From Microplitis mediator (Eukaryota; Arthropoda; Insecta; Hymenoptera; Braconidae), in the NCBI RefSeq assembly GCF_029852145.1, contig NC_079973.1, forward strand, positions 22,772,422 through 22,836,421: DNA of 64,000 bases. The letters are read 5' to 3'. This document shows positions 62,089 to 64,000 of the stretch, one piece after another; positions within the stretch are counted from its first letter, which is position 1, and each line of letters starts with the position of its first letter. The notes beneath the pieces are model-generated. The model ran no database searches. It saw nothing but the letters and a program-made list of their open reading frames with translations, and was not told where the DNA came from. The position numbers and the translations under genes are program-made.

Positions 62089-62226
62089 TTCTACATATAT
62101 TCACAATTTGTAGGTAGTACAAGAACTGAAAAATAATTTTTGGTTGCCAGTATACCTGTAGTCGTTGCACTGATCAGTCGATAGTTTTGTGATAAATTAT
62201 TTCTCAAGTGAATTAAATTATTAACC
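61771..62226 (+). repeat. Probable 5' terminal region of the MULE
   Basis: From GGGGTTAGGGGTAGTCAGAA onward the sequence is distinct from the intergenic DNA before it, including an A/T-rich start and the GC-richer stretch 61910-61985. I infer that the terminal inverted repeat begins here. The partner end is outside the window, so neither the inverted repeat nor its target duplication can be verified. An AT microsatellite (62025-62087) lies between it and the gene. Confidence 0.4.
62025..62087. repeat. (AT)n microsatellite
   Basis: About 31 AT repeats upstream of the transposase ORF. Confidence 0.9.
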
Positions 62227-63981
62227 ATGGGACGTGATTCTAGAAAGGTTTCAAGAGAACTTCGGAGTTCTGAAAAAATTAATAAGTCGCGTTCAGTCAA
62301 AAGAAAGAATGTTTTTAATCCGAAAACAGCCGAACGTGATGAAAGTATTCAGAGTACATCTTCTAAAAAATTAAAACAAAACACTGAAGATGATGTACCT
62401 GAAGACAGCAGTACTGAATTTCGAATAATAAATTTTATTCAGGTATTCACTGCAATTTCTGCTCTTATAAAATGTAAAAAATGTGATGGAAATGTAGTGT
62501 TTCAAACAGCAAGTACACGTGGGCTGGGATTCAAAATTGTAGTTGCATGTAATAACTGTGGAAATGAATATATTCCTTCCTGTTCTTTCGTTGGGCATTC
62601 TTATGAAATAAACAGACGTTTCATTTTTGTAATGAGAATACTAGGAATAGGATACGAAGGATTGTGCAAGTTTTGCGGCCTGATGGACATGCCGTCTTTT
62701 TTAGATAAATCTACGCATACAATTTTACTGAAACAGATTTTGAATTGTAGTAAAGCCGTCGCAGAAACCTTCATGACGAAAGCTGTGAATGAAGAAAAGC
62801 AAGCAATGCCAACAACTGAAAATGAAGATATAAATCATCTAACTGTATCGGGAGATGGAACCTGGCAAAAACGGGGATATACATCGTCATTTGGAGTTTC
62901 TTCTATAATTGGCTATTTTACTGGAAAGATTCTTGACATAAACATTAAAAGTGCATATTGTAAGCTATGTGAGTATTGGAAAAAAAAAACAAATACTGTT
63001 GAGTTCGAGGAATGGTATCAATCGCATGAAGATGTGTGTTCTGCTAATCATCAAGGGTCTTCTGGGAAAATGGAGGTGGATGCGATGGTCGAAATGTTTT
63101 CGTATTCTGAAACTAAATATGGAGTTAAGTATGCCAACTATATTGGTGATGGTGACTCCAAGACCTATTCAGGAATTATAAAATCAGATCCTTACGAAAA
63201 TACAACTGTAAATAAAAAGGAATGTATAGGGCATGTCCAAAAGCGGATGGGGAGTCGATTACGTACGCTGAAGAGTAAACAAAAAGGTCTTGGTGGTCGA
63301 GGTAAGCTCACAGGAAAATTAATAGACAAACTAACTGTGTACTATGGTTTAGCAATACGCCGGCATTGTGATTCTATTGAAAATATGAAATCTGCTATAA
63401 TGGCAACCTTTTATCACTACGGCTCGAGTGATGAAAAACCGAATCATGATATGTGTCCAAAAGGCGAAGAATCTTGGTGCTCTTACCAGCGCGCTGAAGC
63501 AAGAGGAGAGCTTGATACCTTTTCTCACGATTATTCTCCTTTACCTTCTGATGTTTTAAAAGCTATCAAGCCTATATACGAAGATCTTAGTAATGAAAAT
63601 TTACTTTCAAGATGTGTAGGTGGATTCAATCAGAATAATAATGAAAGCTTTAACCAACTAGTATGGAAAATATGCCCAAAAACGGTAAATACTAGTTTTA
63701 CCATCGTACAAATAGCTGCATACGTTGCTATGTGTATATTTAATGAGGGTATAAATTCATTATTAGTCTTGATGAATACACTAGGACTTAATTGTGGGCC
63801 TAATTCTCATCGGTATGCAGAAAGAATGGATGCTGCACGTATCAAAGTAGCAGATAAGCGCGCTAATGATAACACCCGAGAAGGTCGATTGCAACGTAGG
63901 CACCAGCAAATCGATATTTTGGAAGCTGCTATGTCGGCTGAAGAGCTATTATATGGTCCAGGAATAGATGACTCAGTGTAA
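62227..63981 (+). CDS. Mutator-like (MULE) transposase, apparently intact
   Basis: A single 584-codon ORF without stops, ATG at 62227 in a good context (ACCATGG), TAA at 63979. The N-terminal ~50 residues are basic (KINKSRSVKRKN), a likely nuclear signal. A zinc-ribbon-like C83-x2-C86 ... C108-x2-C111 follows. The RNase H-type catalytic core is suggested by SGDGTWQKRGY (D210), YIGDGDSKTY (D308 or D310) and GFNQNNNESFNQLVW (E473), with a C-x2-H pair (C333, H336) between the second Asp and Glu, as in Mutator-type transposases. This is the arthropod family usually annotated as a Mutator-like transposase domain protein. DDE assignment is by eye. It would cut and paste its own element and possibly related MITEs. 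Its codon usage is less extremely AT-rich than neighbouring introns. Confidence 0.82.
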   Translation: MGRDSRKVSRELRSSEKINKSRSVKRKNVFNPKTAERDESIQSTSSKKLKQNTEDDVPEDSSTEFRIINFIQVFTAISALIKCKKCDGNVVFQTASTRGLGFKIVVACNNCGNEYIPSCSFVGHSYEINRRFIFVMRILGIGYEGLCKFCGLMDMPSFLDKSTHTILLKQILNCSKAVAETFMTKAVNEEKQAMPTTENEDINHLTVSGDGTWQKRGYTSSFGVSSIIGYFTGKILDINIKSAYCKLCEYWKKKTNTVEFEEWYQSHEDVCSANHQGSSGKMEVDAMVEMFSYSETKYGVKYANYIGDGDSKTYSGIIKSDPYENTTVNKKECIGHVQKRMGSRLRTLKSKQKGLGGRGKLTGKLIDKLTVYYGLAIRRHCDSIENMKSAIMATFYHYGSSDEKPNHDMCPKGEESWCSYQRAEARGELDTFSHDYSPLPSDVLKAIKPIYEDLSNENLLSRCVGGFNQNNNESFNQLVWKICPKTVNTSFTIVQIAAYVAMCIFNEGINSLLVLMNTLGLNCGPNSHRYAERMDAARIKVADKRANDNTREGRLQRRHQQIDILEAAMSAEELLYGPGIDDSV

Positions 63982-64000
63982 GTTATTAAATAATTCTTAT

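Overview
The window looks like nuclear DNA of an insect. It is AT-rich, its genes are split by short GT-AG introns, microsatellites are long, and small non-autonomous DNA transposons are dense. A parasitoid hymenopteran (braconid-like wasp) is my best guess, from the AT bias, compact introns and repeat style. That guess is inference, because no species-diagnostic gene is present.

Left part (1-21.5 kb): one BTB/zinc-finger transcription factor on the + strand, best matched to ken (ken and barbie, the insect BCL6-like repressor). Five coding exons (19276-21507) join in frame to a 483-aa protein with an N-terminal BTB domain and three C-terminal C2H2 fingers. A purine-rich stretch ending in a consensus donor at 3064 may be its 5' leader, which would imply an intron of about 16 kb. 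That interval has no credible coding sequence, but it holds GC-richer islands that could be enhancers, a mariner-like foldback MITE and several microsatellites.

Middle and right part (26.8-60.7 kb): a head-to-tail array of 14 intact ApoD/bilin-binding-type lipocalin genes (called L1-L14 here) plus one decayed copy, all on the + strand. Nearly all share one plan: a signal-peptide exon, a G-x-W exon, a TDY exon and a C-terminal exon usually ending near N-C-P, with intron phases 0, 2, 2. Members have diverged strongly. L1 has lost one intron and gained an acidic/basic low-complexity tail of about 190 residues. L7 and L10 are a recent segmental duplicate pair with mostly amino-acid-changing differences. 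L12 has a rearranged cysteine pattern. The proteins are predicted to be secreted carriers of small hydrophobic ligands, and the family looks like an actively expanding set.

Between and inside these genes lie at least five MITE-like families, several with recognisable target-site duplications of 8 or 9 bp, including nested insertions in lipocalin introns. There is also a four-copy tandem repeat of about 0.4 kb (52.3-54.1 kb), two or more large foldback structures, and an orphan two-exon coding fragment (55792-55978). The right edge (62227-63981) carries an apparently intact single-exon Mutator-like (MULE) transposase.
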